Origin: Agrobacterium sp. RAC06
Lineage (GTDB): Bacteria > Pseudomonadota > Alphaproteobacteria > Rhizobiales > Rhizobiaceae
DNA: 64,000 nt
Assembly: GCF_001713475.1 (NCBI RefSeq)
Contig: NZ_CP016499.1
Coordinates: 1,178,001-1,242,000 of the forward strand
Direction of reading: 5' to 3'
Part shown: piece by piece, positions 47,724-57,271 of the stretch
How the letters are laid out: each line of letters begins with the position of its first letter
Position numbering within the stretch: position 1 is the first letter of the stretch
The notes under the pieces: generated by a model
Databases searched by the model: none
Told to the model about the DNA's origin: nothing
Seen by the model: only the letters and a program-made list of their open reading frames with translations
Program-made: the position numbers and the translations under genes

Positions 47724-48376
47724 ACAACGCCCGCAAACGCGTCGTCGCCTTCATTTCCGGCGGCGGGTCGAACATGCTGGCGCTGGCCAAAGCTTGCGAA
47801 GCGGCGGAATATCCTGCCGAAATCGTGGCTGTCTTTTCCGACAAGCCGGAGGCCGGCGGCATCGCCAAGGCGCAAGCGCTCGGCATCCCGACGCATGTGT
47901 TCGCACGCAAGGCCTATGGCTCGAAGGCCGAGCACGAGGCGGCCATCCTTGCCGCGCTCGCCGAGATCGGTCCCGATCTGATCTGCCTTGCCGGTTATAT
48001 GCGGCTTCTCTCCGGCGACTTCATCCGCCCGCATGAGGGCCGGATCCTCAACATCCACCCTTCCCTTCTGCCGCTCTTCCCCGGCCTCAACACCCATCAG
48101 CGGGCGATCGATGCCGGCATGAAGGTTGCGGGCTGCACGGTGCATTTCGTCACCGAAGGCATGGATGAGGGGCCTGTTGTCGCGCAGGCGGTCGTGCCGG
48201 TGCTGATCGATGATACGGCGGAAACCCTTGCTGGACGCGTGCTGACGGTAGAGCACCAAACCTATGCGGCGGCACTGAAGCTCGTTGCCTCCGGCAGCGT
48301 CTCCATGCTTGCCGATGGCAGCGTCGAACGTCTGGCTTCGGAGACGGATGCGGAAGCCAGGTTGATCAGCGCCTGA
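47720..48376 (+). CDS. purN: Phosphoribosylglycinamide formyltransferase
   Basis: Third step of purine synthesis using 10-formyl-THF. The 218-residue protein has [13 protein letters not shown] at the N-terminus, the catalytic block [19 protein letters not shown] and [19 protein letters not shown] with the conserved His and Asp. It overlaps purM by 4 bp and is translationally coupled to it. Confidence 0.97.
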   Translation: MNNARKRVVAFISGGGSNMLALAKACEAAEYPAEIVAVFSDKPEAGGIAKAQALGIPTHVFARKAYGSKAEHEAAILAALAEIGPDLICLAGYMRLLSGDFIRPHEGRILNIHPSLLPLFPGLNTHQRAIDAGMKVAGCTVHFVTEGMDEGPVVAQAVVPVLIDDTAETLAGRVLTVEHQTYAAALKLVASGSVSMLADGSVERLASETDAEARLISA

Positions 48377-48494
48377 GGCCTGGCTTGCGATCTATTCAAC
48401 CCCCTGTTTAAATCTAAGGGTTCCTCTCCCCGCTGGACTCAGCTCTATTCGTGTTCTCATTTTGATCACGTAAAGCTGTTGCCAGGGACCTCTC

Positions 48495-50348
48495 ATGACG
48501 TTTTCCGATCGGATTTTCACCCCCTTTGAAAGGCTGCTCCGACCGCTCGAAGTGCCGTATCGAAGGATTCCGAGCGATGGCCCCCTGCGCCTGGTCCTGC
48601 ATTTCGTCGCATACGCGCCGAAGTCGTTTTTGGTCGTACTTGCCCTGTCGGCCAGCGTCGAGATCGTCAACCTGACTGTCCTCTGGGGTGTCTCACACCT
48701 GATCGACGGCATCTCCAGCCAAGGTCTTCTTCCCTATCTCGATGCCCATCGCTGGCCACTCGCTGGTTTCGTCGCGCTCTTTTTCCCAATTCTGCCGCTG
48801 CTGATCTTTCTCTGCAATGCATTGGGCGTCCACGTACTCAGCGTCAGCCTTCCCACACTCATCCAGTGGCATGGTCACAAGGCGGTCGAAAGCCAGGATC
48901 TCGGCTTCTTCCATGACCAGTTTTCGGGCCAGGTGGCCAGCCGGATCGCTCAGGTGGCGGGGGCCGTCAAGCAACAGATGGCGGCGGCGGTCCGGACGCT
49001 GCCAATCTTCTTTGTGCAGATGGTCGGTTCGGTCGTGCTTTTAACCGCGCTTTCCTGGCCTTTGACGCTCCCGGTCCTGGTGTGGATCGCCATAAATGGC
49101 GTGATCGCAAAACAGGCCGTGCCGCAGTTTAGCGCAACGGCCAAGACGGCGGCTCGGGCACGCAGCCGAGTGGTCGGGGAGATGACCGATCTCTACAGCA
49201 ATATCCAGACGGTCAAGCTGTTCGCCGCCGAGGACAGCGAGGCCGGTGCGCTGCGGCGTGTGATGGAGCGGTCGATGACCGCTCAGTATCGTGAGCGCCG
49301 CATCGGCCTTACGGCAGATCTCCTGGTCATTTCCTCCAACACCTTGTTGTTCATCGCCATATTTGCAGTCAGCCTCTGGGGGATTGCCGATGGCTTCGTC
49401 ACACTCGGCGAATTCGTCGCAGCGATAACAATCACCCAGCGGCTGGCCTCCAATTCCCGCGGTTTCCTCAATCTTGGCCAACAGATTTCCGAAGCGATCG
49501 GCACAATTCGCGACGCCATGCCGGTCATGACCACGCCGCCGACGGTGGTTGATGTGCCGGAAGCGAAGGCGCTCATCGTCGAGCGCGGCGAAATCCGCTT
49601 CGACCGAGTGCATTTCGAGTATCACGATAGCCAGCAGGTCATTCACGACCTGTCGCTTTCTGTTTCAGCCGGCGAGAAGGTTGGGCTCGTGGGCTTGTCC
49701 GGCGCAGGCAAGACGACGCTGGTGAGCCTGCTGCTACGCCTCTACGACCTCGATAGCGGACGCATCATCATCGACGGACAGGATGTCGCCGAAGTGACCC
49801 AGGCGAGCCTCCGAGCGCAGATCGGTTTCATCGCTCAGGATGTATCGTTGCTGCATCGCTCGGTCGGCGACAACATCCGGTATGGCCGGCCGGGGGCAAC
49901 ACAGGCAGAGCTGGAAGCCGCGGCACAACTTGCTCAGGCCGATGCCTTCATCGCCGACCTGAGGGACCGCGAGGGACGCACCGGTTATGCGGCCTATGTC
50001 GGGGATCGTGGCGTCAAGCTCTCAGGCGGGCAACGGCAGCGGGTCGCCATCGCTAGGGTCCTTCTCAAGGATGCGCCGATCCTGGTGCTGGACGAGGCAA
50101 CGTCCGCGCTCGACAGCGAAGCGGAGGCGACGATCCAAGAGAAGCTCGACCTGCTGATGGAGGGTAAAACGGTGATTGCGATTGCGCATCGGCTGTCAAC
50201 CATCGCCCGCATGGACCGCATCGTCGTGCTCGACAAAGGACGGATCATCGAGGAAGGAAGACCAGACGATCTGCTGAGTGCAGGTGGTCTTTACAGCCGA
50301 CTATGGGCGCGTCAGACCGGCGGCTACATCGCATCGCTGGACGACTGA
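48495..50348 (+). CDS. ABC exporter, fused membrane and ATPase domains
   Basis: A 617-residue half-transporter that should act as a homodimer. The membrane domain spans about residues 40-330 with six helices. The ATPase domain has Walker A GLSGAGKTTL, Q-loop IGFIAQDVSLLH, signature KLSGGQRQR, Walker B ILVLDEATSALD and H-loop AIAHRLSTIA. The type is that of multidrug or lipid exporters (MsbA/LmrA-like), substrate not predictable. The last 25 bp overlap the 3' end of the Nudix gene on the other strand. Confidence 0.93.
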   Translation: MTFSDRIFTPFERLLRPLEVPYRRIPSDGPLRLVLHFVAYAPKSFLVVLALSASVEIVNLTVLWGVSHLIDGISSQGLLPYLDAHRWPLAGFVALFFPILPLLIFLCNALGVHVLSVSLPTLIQWHGHKAVESQDLGFFHDQFSGQVASRIAQVAGAVKQQMAAAVRTLPIFFVQMVGSVVLLTALSWPLTLPVLVWIAINGVIAKQAVPQFSATAKTAARARSRVVGEMTDLYSNIQTVKLFAAEDSEAGALRRVMERSMTAQYRERRIGLTADLLVISSNTLLFIAIFAVSLWGIADGFVTLGEFVAAITITQRLASNSRGFLNLGQQISEAIGTIRDAMPVMTTPPTVVDVPEAKALIVERGEIRFDRVHFEYHDSQQVIHDLSLSVSAGEKVGLVGLSGAGKTTLVSLLLRLYDLDSGRIIIDGQDVAEVTQASLRAQIGFIAQDVSLLHRSVGDNIRYGRPGATQAELEAAAQLAQADAFIADLRDREGRTGYAAYVGDRGVKLSGGQRQRVAIARVLLKDAPILVLDEATSALDSEAEATIQEKLDLLMEGKTVIAIAHRLSTIARMDRIVVLDKGRIIEEGRPDDLLSAGGLYSRLWARQTGGYIASLDD

Positions 50349-50947
50349 CCCGTGCCCCTGCCGCTCCGCTTCAGCGCGGCCCATTGCAAGAGCATGATCG
50401 TCTTCGCGTCGATGATCTCGCCGGCCTCGACCATCTCCAATGCCTCGGAGAAGGATAGCTCGATCACTTCGAGATCCTCCTGCTCGTCGTCGAGGCCACC
50501 ACCTGCAGCGATGCGGTCGGCATCGGTGACGGCGGCGTAGAAGCCGTGCAGCTTCTCGGTGACGGAGCCGGGCGACATGAAGGCGGCAAAGGCCGGGGTT
50601 GCCGTTGCGATCTTGAAGCCGGTTTCCTCCTGCGCCTCACGTAGCGCCGCCTGCAACGCGGTTTCACCGTCGTCGATGAAGCCGGCCGGGACCTCGAGCA
50701 GGTAGGGATATTCGCCGCTCAAGTGAGCTGCGATGCGCAGCTGGCGGACCAGTGTGACCGTGTCGCGTTCGACATTGTGCAGGAGAATGGCTGACGCATT
50801 GCGGCGTTCGAACACCTCCCAGGAGAGCCGGTGCGGCGCCCTGCCTTCGCGGAAGAAATCGAAGGTGATGCCGCGCAGGTGGCTCCAGCCCTTCCACAGC
50901 GTCTTGTCTTCCAGGATCGCGATCCGGGCCTTGTCGAAAATGCTCAT
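50324..50947 (-). CDS. Nudix hydrolase (ADP-ribose/nucleoside-diphosphate-sugar pyrophosphatase type)
   Basis: A 207-residue pyrophosphatase. The Nudix box is perfect: G, five residues, E, seven residues, REAQEETGF, at about residues 88-110. The upstream VTLVRQLRIAAHLSGEYPYLLEVPAGFID is typical of the ADP-ribose pyrophosphatase or NudK (GDP-mannose) subgroup. It is 4 bp downstream of the molybdopterin oxidoreductase on the same strand and overlaps the end of the convergent ABC exporter by 25 bp. Confidence 0.92.
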   Translation of the reverse strand: MSIFDKARIAILEDKTLWKGWSHLRGITFDFFREGRAPHRLSWEVFERRNASAILLHNVERDTVTLVRQLRIAAHLSGEYPYLLEVPAGFIDDGETALQAALREAQEETGFKIATATPAFAAFMSPGSVTEKLHGFYAAVTDADRIAAGGGLDDEQEDLEVIELSFSEALEMVEAGEIIDAKTIMLLQWAALKRSGRGTGQSSSDAM

Positions 50948-50951
50948 GTCT

Positions 50952-53066
50952 TCAAGCTTTTCTCATCCAGACCTTGTTGTCGTGGAAGGCGGCACCGCCA
51001 TGGGGGGCTGCCGGGTCGGCACCGGTCAGGACGTTGATGCCCTCACCGTCGAGATGGCTCTTGTTCGGCCAGAGGCCCTCGGCCACCAGCACGCCCGGCT
51101 TCACGGCATCAGTGATCTTGGCATGAATGCGGAGCTTGCCCCTGACATTGCCGAGTTGGACGACATCGCCATCGGCGAGGCCGAGGCTCAGGGCATCGGC
51201 GGGGTTCACCATGACCTCGGGGCGGCCTTCCTTGTCACGCGAGGTCTTGGTCTCGGCGAAGGTGGAGTTGAGGAAGTTTCGGGCCGGAGACGTCGCAAGC
51301 CGAAAGGGATGTTCAGCATCTGCCACTTCGATCAGATCGACCTGGTCAGGATACACAGGCAATTCCTTCACGGGCCCGAGCGAGCCGAGCCTTGCCGGCG
51401 GCTTGTTGGGGGCTGGCGTTCCTTCCCAGTCCGGCTTGAAGCGGAACTTGCCGTCCGGATGGGCGAAACCGTTCAGATAATGGGCGTCCTCGAAGGCCGG
51501 CTGGCAGTCGAGCCACTTGTCCTCGATCAGCGTGTCGAAATCCGGCTTGCCGCTGATGTAGAGCATGTGTTCGATATGCTGGCGCTCGGTCTTGCCGAAG
51601 CCCGGGCGATCGGCGATGCCGAGGCGTTTGGCCAGCTCCTCGATGACGAAGAGATTGGTGCGCACCAGCGGCGGCGCATCGACGAGCTTCGGCCCGAGCA
51701 GGATATGGCTCTGGCCGCCGCCGCGATAGATGTCGTCATGTTCGACAAACATGGTGGCGGGCAGGACGATATCGGCGAGTTCCGCCGTCTCGGTCATGAA
51801 CTGCTCGTGCACGGCAACGAAGAGGTCGTTGCGCAGGAAACCCTGCTTCACCAGCCGCTGTTCTGGCGCGACATTGACCGGATTGGTGTTCTGGATGATC
51901 AGCGCATCGACGGGCCCACGATGGCGGAGCGCTTCGGCGTCCCCGGTCAGCACGCGGCCGATCTGCGACTGGTCGAGCATGCGGATCTCGGGGTCGACCA
52001 TACCAGTGCCCATCAGCTGCGCCTTGTTCAGCTGGAAGATGTCGCTGTTCGAGTGGAAGGCGCCGCCGCCCTCATATTGCCAGGAGCCGAGCACCGTTGC
52101 GAGCGACAGGGCCGCATGCATCGAGACCGCGCCATTGCGGCTGCGAGTAAAGCCGTAGCCGAGGCGGAAGAATGTTTTCTGCGTCTGGCCGACAAGGCGG
52201 GCAAAGGCCTCGATCTCCTCGACGGAAAGACCGGTGATGGCGGAGGCCCATTCCGGCGTCTTGTCCTTGAGATGCGCTTCGAGCCCTGCCGGGTCATCGG
52301 CGAACTTCGCCATGTAGTCGCGGTCGGCATAACCATCGCGGAAGGCGACATGCATGGCAGCACAGGCGAGCGCCGCATCTGTGCCGGGCTTCAGGATGAG
52401 GGCCATATCGGCCTGCTTCATCGTCGGATTGTCGTAGATGTCGATGACGACGATCTTGGCGCCGCGATCTTTCCGCGCCTTGATCGCATGGGTCATCACG
52501 TTGACCTGGGTGGCGACCGCATTGGTGCCCCAGATGACGACGCAATCGGAGACGGCCATTTCGCGCGGGTCCGGGCCGCGCAGCGTGCCCGTGCCCATGA
52601 CATAGCCGGTCCAGGCCATGTTTGTGCAGATCGTGCCGAAGAAGCCGGAGTACTTCTTTGCGTGGCGCAGGCGCTCAATGGAATCGCGCTGCACCAGGCC
52701 CATGGTGCCGGCGTAGAAATATGGCCAGACGGCTTCGGAGCCGTGGCGCTGCTCGGCCTTGACGAAGGCGTCGGCAATCTCGTCAAGGGCGGCTTCCCAG
52801 TTGACGTCCTGCCACTGGCCCGCGCCCTTGGCGCCGGCCCGACGAACCGGCTTCATCAGACGATCCGGATGGTAGAGCCGCTCGGCATAACGCGCGACCT
52901 TGGCGCAGATGACGCCCGCCGTATAGCTGTTCTCGGTCGCGCCGCGCATACGGCCGATGCGACCGTCCTCGGTCAGCTCGACGTCAAGCGCGCAGGTGGA
53001 TGGACAGTCATGCGGACAGGCCGTATGACCGACCGACCGGTTTCGGATGGGGCTCTGGATGTTCAT
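50952..53066 (-). CDS. Molybdopterin oxidoreductase with 4Fe-4S site
   Basis: A 704-residue enzyme of the DMSO-reductase superfamily, from the ATG ending at 53066 (MNIQSPIRNRSVGHTACPHD). The N-terminal cluster site reads CPHDCPSTC with a fourth Cys in AGVICAKV. Next come the molybdopterin-binding parts (YSGFFGTICTNMAW, DCVVIWGTNAVATQ, TNPVNVAPEQRL) and the C-terminal molydopterin dinucleotide domain (VMVNPADALSLGLADGDVVQL). No Tat signal, so it is cytoplasmic. Substrate unknown; formate or thiosulphate-type reactions cannot be told apart by eye. It is divergent from rlmJ and leads into the Nudix gene. Confidence 0.92.
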   Translation of the reverse strand: MNIQSPIRNRSVGHTACPHDCPSTCALDVELTEDGRIGRMRGATENSYTAGVICAKVARYAERLYHPDRLMKPVRRAGAKGAGQWQDVNWEAALDEIADAFVKAEQRHGSEAVWPYFYAGTMGLVQRDSIERLRHAKKYSGFFGTICTNMAWTGYVMGTGTLRGPDPREMAVSDCVVIWGTNAVATQVNVMTHAIKARKDRGAKIVVIDIYDNPTMKQADMALILKPGTDAALACAAMHVAFRDGYADRDYMAKFADDPAGLEAHLKDKTPEWASAITGLSVEEIEAFARLVGQTQKTFFRLGYGFTRSRNGAVSMHAALSLATVLGSWQYEGGGAFHSNSDIFQLNKAQLMGTGMVDPEIRMLDQSQIGRVLTGDAEALRHRGPVDALIIQNTNPVNVAPEQRLVKQGFLRNDLFVAVHEQFMTETAELADIVLPATMFVEHDDIYRGGGQSHILLGPKLVDAPPLVRTNLFVIEELAKRLGIADRPGFGKTERQHIEHMLYISGKPDFDTLIEDKWLDCQPAFEDAHYLNGFAHPDGKFRFKPDWEGTPAPNKPPARLGSLGPVKELPVYPDQVDLIEVADAEHPFRLATSPARNFLNSTFAETKTSRDKEGRPEVMVNPADALSLGLADGDVVQLGNVRGKLRIHAKITDAVKPGVLVAEGLWPNKSHLDGEGINVLTGADPAAPHGGAAFHDNKVWMRKA

Positions 53067-53141
53067 GGGGCCGTTATAGGCCAAGGCCTGAACGCTCAAA
53101 AGCCCCATTCGAACAATTCATCACTGCCATCGGAACGATCA

Positions 53142-54005
53142 ATGAATTATCGCCACATCTATCACGCGGGCAATTTCGCCGATGTCTTGAAGCATCTCGT
53201 CCTGTCGCGGCTGATCATATACCTGCAGCAGAAGGACAAGGCGTTCCGCGTGCTCGACACCCATGCCGGGATCGGGCTCTACGATCTCTCCTCCGAAGAA
53301 GCGCAGAAAACCGGCGAATGGCTTGAAGGCATCGGCAAGATCATTGATGCGGAGCTGCCGGAAAAGGTCGCGGAGATCATGGCGCCCTATCTCGATGCGG
53401 TGAAGGCGCTCAATCCGGATCGTGAGACCGGCGGCCCGCTTAGCAAATATCCGGGCTCGCCGAAGCTCGCCCGCGATCTCTTCCGCCCGCAAGACCGGCT
53501 GTCTGCGATGGAACTACATCCCGAGGACGCGCGGGCGCTTTCGCGGCTGTTCGAGGGCGATTTCCAGGTCCGCGTGACCGAACTCGACGGCTGGCTGACA
53601 CTGAATGCGCATCTGCCGCCGAAGGAAAAGCGCGGCATCGTGCTGGTCGATCCGCCCTTCGAGATCGAGGGCGAATACGAGCGGCTGGTGGAAGGGCTTG
53701 CCAAGGCGCATCGCCGCTTTGCCAATGGCGTCTACTGCCTCTGGTATCCGATCAAGAAGGGCGCGCCGATCAAGGAATTCCACGAGGCCCTACAGGCGCT
53801 TGGCATCCCCAAAACGCTCTGCGCCGAGTTGCATGTGAAAAGCGACCGCGAACAGACGGGCCTTTCCGGCACCGGCCTCGTCATCGTCAACCCGCCCTTC
53901 ACGCTGAAGGACGAAATGCATCTGGTGCTGCCGGAACTGAAGCGGCTGATGGCGCAGGATCGATACGCCTCACATCGCTGCTTCTGGCTGCGCGGCGAAG
54001 ACTGA
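53142..54005 (+). CDS. rlmJ: 23S rRNA (adenine(2030)-N6)-methyltransferase
   Basis: Methylates A2030 of 23S rRNA. The 287-residue protein starts MNYRHIYHAGNFADVLKH, with the RlmJ-type N-terminus, HAGIGLYDL as the SAM loop, and the catalytic VLVDPPFE (NPPF/DPPF motif). Its reading frame stays open for more than 2 kb upstream through the antisense of the molybdoenzyme gene; the ATG at 53142 gives the family start. It is followed by RNase T2 after 18 bp. Confidence 0.95.
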   Translation: MNYRHIYHAGNFADVLKHLVLSRLIIYLQQKDKAFRVLDTHAGIGLYDLSSEEAQKTGEWLEGIGKIIDAELPEKVAEIMAPYLDAVKALNPDRETGGPLSKYPGSPKLARDLFRPQDRLSAMELHPEDARALSRLFEGDFQVRVTELDGWLTLNAHLPPKEKRGIVLVDPPFEIEGEYERLVEGLAKAHRRFANGVYCLWYPIKKGAPIKEFHEALQALGIPKTLCAELHVKSDREQTGLSGTGLVIVNPPFTLKDEMHLVLPELKRLMAQDRYASHRCFWLRGED

Positions 54006-54023
54006 GCGGGAGCCGAGCAGCGC

Positions 54024-54785
54024 ATGGGACGCTATACCGGTCTTTACGCCTTCGGCCTGCTGCTTGCGGCTTCGGTCGTCTACAGTCTGCTGCCGGCAGA
54101 CGGTCCCGCCGAACGGTCCACGCCAATTGCGTCATCAACAGAAACTGCCCCGCCTCGCTCTCCCGAACAGCGTCAGCCGGCAAAGGGGACGGACACCCCG
54201 GAAGCGCCGCAAGGCAGCGGGTTCGATTTCTACGTGCTGGCGCTTTCCTGGTCGCCGACCTTCTGTGACGGCGAAGCTGCCGGCCGCAACCGCGAGCAAT
54301 GCGGCGCGGGCAAGGACTTCGGATGGGTGGTGCACGGGCTTTGGCCGCAGAATGAAACGGGCTGGCCGGAGAATTGCCCGACACCGGAAGGCAGCCGTGT
54401 CCCCGAGCGGATCGGGCGAACCGTCATCGACATCATGCCGAGCATGGGGCTGATTGGCCACCAGTGGCGGAAACATGGCTCCTGTTCGGGGCTCGGCATG
54501 ACCGATTACTTCAAACTCGTGCGCCAAGCGCATGATACCATTCGCCTTCCGACCGAGCTTTCCAATGTGGACATCGAAAGCCGGACATCACCGCAGGCCG
54601 TGGAGGCAGCCTTCATCCGCAGCAATCCGGGGCTCACCCGCTCGGCAGTCGCCGTGACCTGTGATAGGGAGAGAGTCGACGAAGTCAGGATATGCCTCGA
54701 CCGGTCGCTTGGCTTCCGCGCCTGCCCTGAGGTCGACAGCCGGTCGTGCCGCCGCTCCGAGATCACTATCCCGCCTACGCGTTAA
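54024..54785 (+). CDS. RNase T2-family ribonuclease
   Basis: A 253-residue exported ribonuclease. The N-terminal hydrophobic segment (LYAFGLLLAASVVYSLL) is a signal peptide or membrane anchor, followed by a proline-rich linker (residues 32-65). The two catalytic sites are clear: WVVHGLWPQNE (CAS I) and HQWRKHGSCSG (CAS II). Cysteines (TFCDG, NREQCG, ENCPTP, ACPEVDSRSC) suit disulphides outside the cytoplasm. Related to E. coli RNase I. It is flanked by rlmJ (18 bp) and a GST gene (28 bp). Confidence 0.92.
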   Translation: MGRYTGLYAFGLLLAASVVYSLLPADGPAERSTPIASSTETAPPRSPEQRQPAKGTDTPEAPQGSGFDFYVLALSWSPTFCDGEAAGRNREQCGAGKDFGWVVHGLWPQNETGWPENCPTPEGSRVPERIGRTVIDIMPSMGLIGHQWRKHGSCSGLGMTDYFKLVRQAHDTIRLPTELSNVDIESRTSPQAVEAAFIRSNPGLTRSAVAVTCDRERVDEVRICLDRSLGFRACPEVDSRSCRRSEITIPPTR

Positions 54786-54813
54786 CTCGCCACGAGAGCC
54801 ACAGGAAACCATC

Positions 54814-55410
54814 ATGAAGCTGCTCTTCGCGCCCGCCTCGCCCTATTCGTCCAAGGTTCGCATGGCGGCCCGCCATCTTGGCATCGAACTGGAAGAGGTC
54901 AGGGTCAACACGGCGGAAAACCCGTCGGAACTCGTCGACGCCAATCCGCTCGGCAAGATCCCGACGCTGATCACCGACGACGGAACGGCCATCTTCGACA
55001 GCCGCGCGATCATGCAATATCTGCATCGCGCGTCCGACAAACGTCTTTATCCAAAAAAGGACGAGAAGCGGACCGAAGCGGATGTGCTCGAGGCCCTGTC
55101 CGACGGTATCTGCGACAGCCTGCTGGCCATCGTCTACGAAAAGCGCTTCCGACCGCCGGAACTCGTCAGCCAGGATGCGATCGACCGGCAATGGGCGAAG
55201 ATCAACCGCAGCCTCGATCATCTCGACAAGCACCTGCCAAAGATCGGAAAGAAGCTACATGGCGGCCACTTTGCGCTGGCGTCCACCCTCGGCTACCTGA
55301 TGTTGCGCTTCCCCGGCGAATGGGAAAATGGTCGGGCCGCGCTCACGGAATGGCCGGCCAAGTTCGCGAAGGCTTTCGAGCCCTACCCGGCTCTGCGGCC
55401 GAAGGCCTGA
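54814..55410 (+). CDS. Glutathione S-transferase family protein
   Basis: A 198-residue protein with the thioredoxin-like N-terminal domain (FAPASPYSSKVRMAARHLGI, with the SPYS active region in place of the usual Ser or Cys position), NPLGKIPTLI and DSRAIMQYL typical of GST substrates G-site. The C-terminal helical domain runs from about residue 85. It follows RNase T2 by 28 bp and ends before a bidirectional terminator. Substrate unknown. Confidence 0.92.
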   Translation: MKLLFAPASPYSSKVRMAARHLGIELEEVRVNTAENPSELVDANPLGKIPTLITDDGTAIFDSRAIMQYLHRASDKRLYPKKDEKRTEADVLEALSDGICDSLLAIVYEKRFRPPELVSQDAIDRQWAKINRSLDHLDKHLPKIGKKLHGGHFALASTLGYLMLRFPGEWENGRAALTEWPAKFAKAFEPYPALRPKA

Positions 55411-55437
55411 TCTGCCGAAACCTTCGACAAAAAACAG

Positions 55438-55464
55438 AAAAGCCGGGACGATGCCCGGCTTTTC
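55438..55464. terminator. Bidirectional terminator between GST and Omp25-like genes
   Basis: AAAAGCCGGG (55438-55447) pairs with CCCGGCTTTT (55454-55463) around a six-base loop, with A and T tracts on both sides, so it can end transcription from both convergent genes. Confidence 0.8.
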
Positions 55465-55485
55465 TTCATTTCTGGATCGCGTGGA

Positions 55486-56148
55486 TCAGAACTTCACGCC
55501 CATGCCGACCTTGACCGAGTGGTCGTCGAAGCCACGGGAAATGGTCGAACCACCGAGGTTGAAGTCGCGCTTCTGGTAGTCGCTGTAGCGATACTCGACG
55601 CGTGCCGTGATGTTGTCGGTGACGAAGGTCTCGACACCGGCACCAACCGTGTAACCGGCTGCCAGTTTCTCGTCATCGGTTCCGGCGCCGGACAGCTCAT
55701 GGTTGGCAACAGCCAGACCAGCCGTACCATAGACCAGGAAGGGGTTCAGGTCGTAACCGACGCGACCGCGGACCGAGCCGTTGACGCCCTGGGTGCCAGT
55801 CAGGCCGCCAGCGACGCCAGCCTGGGTGCCAGCATTGCCTTCTTCGCCATTGTAGCTGATGTCGGCTTCAGCACCGTATACAATCGAGCCATTCTGCATG
55901 TTGTAACCGCCGTACAGGGTGCCGCCGAGGTCCTTGGCGTCACGGCCGTTGTTCGAGCCGGTGAACTTGCCGAAGTCGTAGGTCAGACCACCACCGACAT
56001 AGGCACCCGACCAGTTGCCTGCCGGCGCAGAGTAGGATTCGGCGGCAGCCGGGGCTTCCGGTGCCTGGTAGATGGCGTCAGCTGCCTGGGCGGCGAAAGC
56101 TGCGACGGAGGTGGCGGATGCCAGAAGCATGATCTTGAGGGTACGCAT
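55486..56148 (-). CDS. Outer membrane beta-barrel protein, Omp25/Omp31-like
   Basis: A 220-residue outer membrane porin-like protein. Signal peptide MRTLKIMLLASATSVAAFAA, with cleavage after AQA (residue 22). The mature part repeats alternating beta strands (NWSGAYVGGGLTYDFG, LGGTLYGGYNMQ, GSVRGRVGYDLNPFLVYGTAG) and ends VKVGMGVKF with the C-terminal Phe needed for assembly. This is the surface protein type abundant in Brucella and rhizobia. A strong AAGGAG site lies before the ATG, suggesting high expression. Confidence 0.92.
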   Translation of the reverse strand: MRTLKIMLLASATSVAAFAAQAADAIYQAPEAPAAAESYSAPAGNWSGAYVGGGLTYDFGKFTGSNNGRDAKDLGGTLYGGYNMQNGSIVYGAEADISYNGEEGNAGTQAGVAGGLTGTQGVNGSVRGRVGYDLNPFLVYGTAGLAVANHELSGAGTDDEKLAAGYTVGAGVETFVTDNITARVEYRYSDYQKRDFNLGGSTISRGFDDHSVKVGMGVKF

Positions 56149-56512
56149 GTTAGTCTCCTTTCGGTTCCCGGCCGCTCTTCACTAAGAACCAACGGCGGCC
56201 TGAACGTTAGTGGGTAATCTGTCCGTTCCGACTGTCTAGATGAATAGAAATTGAGGAAATGAAAGAGCGGAAATGTGAATTCATTGTGGCATCGCCATGA
56301 CCAAATCGGGACGTTGCTTAAAAGACACAAACGATTCGTTAACCATAACAAATGCTTTACGCGATTTACTGAAGATTTCATCAACTTATACTTACATTAT
56401 ACGCGGACCCCACAAAGCAAACCCCGGGCAAAGTTTCAGGAATGCCCCGTTTAAATGTCGCCTCGGCGCCATATATGCAGCGCAACACCACTGACAGCAC
56501 AAGGTAAGACAC
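56149..56512. other. Divergent promoter region between the Omp25-like gene and the SDR gene
   Basis: A 364-bp AT-richer stretch with no coding character. It must hold the promoter of the highly expressed porin, probably with a long 5' leader, and that of the SDR gene. I see AAGGAG for the porin and AAGG for the SDR gene, but no operator or riboswitch that I can name. The sequence near 56340-56400 is notably AT-rich. Confidence 0.5.
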
Positions 56513-57271
56513 ATGCAAAACGGCATCCCGAAGGTGGCTTTGGTCACCGGATCCGCAAAACGACTTGGCCGCGCCATCGCCGAAGACTTGGCGGCCCATG
56601 GCTTTGCCGTGGCATTGCATGCCAACGGTTCGCTGGATGAGGCAGAGGCCGTGGCCCACACATTGCGGTCCGAGGGAAAACGGGCAATCGCGCTGAAGGC
56701 GGACCTTGGTAACATTTCTGAGACCGGATCACTGATTGCGCAGACGGAAGCCGAATTCGGGCCTGTCGGGCTGCTCGTCAACAATGCCTCGATCTTCGAG
56801 GATGATTCCGCCATCGATTTCGATCCCGAAATCTTCGATCGGCACTTCAACGTCCATGTCCGGGCACCAGCGATCCTCAGTGGTGCGCTCGTCAAGGCGC
56901 TGCCCGAGGACAGCGCAGGCCTGATCGTCAACATCATCGATCAGCGCGTCCTGGCGCTGAAACCGACCTTCTTTTCCTATACGCTGTCGAAATCGACCCT
57001 CTGGACAGCGACGCAAACGCTGGCCCAGGCCTTTTCGCCTCGTGTTCGGGTCAATGCGATCGGCCCCGGCCCCAGCTTGATTTCGGAACGGCAGCGGCCA
57101 GAGGATTTTCAGGCGCAGATCGACAGCCTGCCCCTCAAGCGCGGCCCCTCGCTCGATGAATTCGGCCGCACGATCCGCTTTCTTTTTGACACGCCGTCGA
57201 TCACCGGCCAAATGATCGCCTTGGATGGGGGCCAGCATCTGATTTGGCACGGCACGGAGATCAATGAATGA
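56513..57271 (+). CDS. Short-chain dehydrogenase, pteridine reductase-like
   Basis: A 252-residue SDR. The cofactor site is [18 protein letters not shown] (TGxxxRxG type), with NNASIFEDD and the catalytic YTLSK. The [10 protein letters not shown] pattern and the C-terminal LALDGGQHL segment suit pteridine reductase or dihydromonapterin reductase (FolM/PTR1) types, a possible role in pterin recycling that would fit with moaD and moaE in the same run. It overlaps uvrC by 4 bp. Confidence 0.88.
   Translation: MQNGIPKVALVTGSAKRLGRAIAEDLAAHGFAVALHANGSLDEAEAVAHTLRSEGKRAIALKADLGNISETGSLIAQTEAEFGPVGLLVNNASIFEDDSAIDFDPEIFDRHFNVHVRAPAILSGALVKALPEDSAGLIVNIIDQRVLALKPTFFSYTLSKSTLWTATQTLAQAFSPRVRVNAIGPGPSLISERQRPEDFQAQIDSLPLKRGPSLDEFGRTIRFLFDTPSITGQMIALDGGQHLIWHGTEINE

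Noticed and set aside
50733..54005. 1090-codon open frame on the plus strand across the Nudix and molybdoenzyme genes
   Set aside because: Only its last 288 codons are a gene (rlmJ). The rest is antisense to two clear minus-strand genes and is open because of high-GC codon bias.
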